Positions 62,406 to 64,000 of a stretch of DNA of 64,000 nt are shown here, one piece after another. Every line of letters begins with the position of its first letter. The first letter of the stretch is position 1. Under the pieces are notes generated by a model. That model did no database searches, was not told where the DNA came from, and saw only the letters and a list, made by a program, of their open reading frames with translations. The stretch comes from Methanobacterium sp. (GTDB lineage: Archaea; Methanobacteriota; Methanobacteria; Methanobacteriales; Methanobacteriaceae), in assembly GCA_016222945.1 (NCBI GenBank), contig JACRPY010000004.1, forward strand, positions 62,001 through 126,000. The letters are read 5' to 3'. The translations under genes were made by a program, and so were the position numbers.

Positions 62406-63149
62406 ATGTCTTATGTAGTATGTGAAAAATGCGGTGGTTACTACGAATTAGAGGAAGGGGAATCTCCTCATGATTTTGATCTATGTCAATGTGGTGGTAA
62501 CTTAGAATATATGGATGGAATACATCAAGAAAGCGAAAAAGAAGATAAACCTAAACTCCTCTGTTCAAATTGTCTTGAAGAAAACTTTGATGGTATATAT
62601 TGTTCTAAATGTGGTGGAAAATTAATTGCAGTAAAAAATGGTAAAGCAATAAGTAATATTAATTTTGATGAATCGAAAGAGTTAGAAAAATTATCTAGAA
62701 ATGCTTCTAAGAAAGATAAAAAGGACGTTACTGTTTATAAAGAATCTGCTGATATATTTGAAAGGATAAACTGGTTAGGAGTTCTGGCAGGGGTTGGATT
62801 TTTCATTATTAGCGTATTTCTATCTGCGTTCATTTTAGTGTTTTCTTCTTTTAGTAGCAGTTCTTATGGATATCCTGACTATTCTGAATTTATATTTGCA
62901 TTTATGGCCCTTATTCTACTGGGATTATTTTTAGCAATAATTTCTGGTGGTTTAGCAGCTTACATAAGTAAAAGTAGAGATTATGTTGATGGATTAATAA
63001 ACGGATTTTTAGTAGGTCTAATTTTTTCAGTCATTTTAGGGATTTTTGGAGGAATTCTATCCATATTTGTAGGAATTGTTGTATATGGGGCATTAACGGC
63101 AGTTGGTGGAGCAATAGGGATATTTTTAAGGAATAAATTTGTTGATTAG
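62406..63149 (+). CDS. Zinc-ribbon membrane protein (array member 3)
   Basis: The 247-residue protein has V-V-C-E-K-C-G-G-Y-Y-E-L-E-E-G-E-S ... C-Q-C-G-G, a second ribbon L-C-S-N-C ... Y-C-S-K-C-G, and a DUF5518-like membrane domain (Y-V-D-G-L-I-N-G-F-L-V-G-L-I). It is closely related to member 2 in the second half. The function is unknown. Confidence 0.68.
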   Translation: MSYVVCEKCGGYYELEEGESPHDFDLCQCGGNLEYMDGIHQESEKEDKPKLLCSNCLEENFDGIYCSKCGGKLIAVKNGKAISNINFDESKELEKLSRNASKKDKKDVTVYKESADIFERINWLGVLAGVGFFIISVFLSAFILVFSSFSSSSYGYPDYSEFIFAFMALILLGLFLAIISGGLAAYISKSRDYVDGLINGFLVGLIFSVILGIFGGILSIFVGIVVYGALTAVGGAIGIFLRNKFVD

Positions 63150-63179
63150 AACTTTTCAGTTTAATTTAAAAGTGATTTT

Positions 63180-63854
63180 ATGAGTTATATTATCTGTGAT
63201 AAATGTGGAGGATATTATGAATTAAAGGAAGGGGAGTCTCCTGATGAATTTGATTCATGCCAGTGCGGCGGAAAACTAAGATATGCCAATTATTTATATG
63301 GGAAATCTTATGATTCTAACGAATCAGAAAATAAAATAAAAGAAAAGATTTCGGGTTTTTGGAATAAACAAAATAGAAATGGTAAAATTGTACTTATTCT
63401 TTTGGGATTATTTTTAGTAGTTTCATCTACATTAGGGGTTTTAGGTAAAATTTACCCAGATACGTCTACTGCACAGGGTTATTTAGATTATCATAATGAA
63501 AAAATTAGTGAATCTACAGAAATATTGAAGGATATACTTCAAAACCAAAAAGATTATGCTTCGTATCAAATTTCTGAAGATGAAGTAGTGCAGCGCCTAA
63601 ATATCGATAAGCAAAAGACAGATGTTTTAGTACATGATTTAGAAACTATTAAAGTTCCTTTACAATATAAAAAGCATCGAAATCTTGTAGTTTCATCCCT
63701 AAAAGATGATTCTGCAGCCACAGCAACATTAATTGATGCAATTAAGAATCACGATCCTGTGGCTTATGATACATCAGTTTCATTAAGGAGAAGCGCTCTG
63801 GATAAGATGGAACAGGCAGTAGCTGAACTTAAAAGGATAAACAACATAAAATAG
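63180..63854 (+). CDS. Zinc-ribbon membrane protein with coiled-coil tail (array member 4)
   Basis: The 224-residue protein keeps I-I-C-D-K-C-G-G-Y-Y-E-L-K-E-G-E-S ... C-Q-C-G-G, but has only one membrane helix (I-V-L-I-L-L-G-L-F-L-V-V) followed by about 130 residues of helical, charged sequence predicted to lie outside. It could link a cytoplasmic zinc module to an external sensor (inference). The next member starts 7 nt later. Confidence 0.66.
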   Translation: MSYIICDKCGGYYELKEGESPDEFDSCQCGGKLRYANYLYGKSYDSNESENKIKEKISGFWNKQNRNGKIVLILLGLFLVVSSTLGVLGKIYPDTSTAQGYLDYHNEKISESTEILKDILQNQKDYASYQISEDEVVQRLNIDKQKTDVLVHDLETIKVPLQYKKHRNLVVSSLKDDSAATATLIDAIKNHDPVAYDTSVSLRRSALDKMEQAVAELKRINNIK

Positions 63855-63861
63855 TGATAAA

Positions 63862-64000
63862 ATGCCTTATTTAATCTGTGAAAAATGCAGTGGATGTTAC
63901 GAGCTTCAAAAAGGAGAATCTCCTGATGATCATCAAAACCTATCAAAATCTTCGATTTTGATGCAGCAAAAACAAAGTTTTTGCAAGCTTCGATTTTGGG
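63862..64000 (+). CDS. Zinc-ribbon protein interrupted by a hairpin element (array member 5, partial)
   Basis: The start L-I-C-E-K-C-S-G-C-Y-E-L-Q-K-G-E-S-P-D-D matches the other members, but the expected F-D-x-C-Q-C-G-G is replaced by H-Q-N-L-S-K-S-S-I-L-M-Q-Q-K-Q-S-F, encoded by hairpin repeats. The frame stays open to the window edge, so whether the ribbon resumes is not visible. GTGATAAA precedes the ATG. Confidence 0.65.
   Translation, partial: MPYLICEKCSGCYELQKGESPDDHQNLSKSSILMQQKQSFCKLRFW
63931..64000 (+). repeat. Composite hairpin element inside a zinc-ribbon gene
   Basis: Stems are ATCAAAATC/GATTTTGAT (63942-63962, loop TTC) and GCAAAAA/TTTTTGC (63966-63984, loop CAAAG), followed by AAGCTTCGATTTTG. 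Read in the hisA direction, the element at 29133-29200 has the same order: CATCA.AA, a CAAAATC/GATTTTG stem, a second stem of different sequence, then AAGCTTCGATTATG. Confidence 0.8.

Overview
The window looks like a chromosome segment of a hydrogenotrophic, pseudomurein-walled methanogen of the order Methanobacteriales, most likely Methanobacterium or a close relative. The evidence is AT-rich DNA with A/T-only intergenic stretches, GGTGA/AGGAGG ribosome binding sites with ATG, GTG and TTG starts, and methanogen-specific genes: mch, methanofuran genes mfnD and mfnF, beta-RFAP synthase, a homoaconitase small subunit of the coenzyme B pathway, an archaeal metE, the DUF39/NIL-ferredoxin homocysteine pair, tetraether lipid synthase, CarS, and DUF1890/DUF1894. 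A secreted pseudomurein endoisopeptidase with pseudomurein-binding repeats is also present. No rRNA, tRNA or CRISPR array was recognised.

Layout. 0-4.3 kb: DUF1890/DUF1894, then an array of signal-anchored proteins with DnaJ-like CxxCxGxG zinc modules behind a promoter rich in TGACT/AGTCA half-sites. 4.4-12.6 kb: a TetR regulator with a Cys-rich C-terminal domain, small enzymes, then the one-carbon group metE-thyA-mch. 12.6-20.7 kb: homocysteine synthesis pair, TldD, AMMECR1, NOG1-like GTPase, a broken Hsp20, SIS isomerase and a ThiN protein. 21-36 kb: two related cell-wall proteins (one with an endoisopeptidase domain), a sensor kinase and response regulator, ribL, a PEP-synthase-like half protein, hisA, a third secreted wall protein, truA and a DUF460 protein. 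36.3-49.1 kb: an accessory island with a type IIG restriction-modification protein, a nuclease-like protein ending in an EF-Tu-type barrel, a decayed fragment, a TIR operon, a helicase/winged-helix pair and a tyrosine recombinase. 49.2-64 kb: core biosynthesis again (methanofuran, lipids, methanopterin, coenzyme B, RNA and protein modification), ending in a tandem array of zinc-ribbon membrane proteins.

Three things stand out. (1) The TIR protein at 42509-43294 begins with a near-perfect archaeal histone N-terminus followed by a TIR domain and is co-transcribed with a four-helix membrane protein; it looks like a histone-TIR defence system. (2) A family of modular hairpin elements (stems of 5-9 bp, loops of 2-5 nt, often ending in GAGG) sits in several 5' leaders, and related copies lie inside coding frames of hisA and a zinc-ribbon gene, where both encode an N-L-S-K-S-x-I-L peptide. 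(3) A two-gene restriction-like module pairs a type IIG enzyme with a PD-(D/E)XK-like protein carrying a translation-factor-type barrel.

All functional calls come from reading motifs and gene order; no database search or structure prediction was run.
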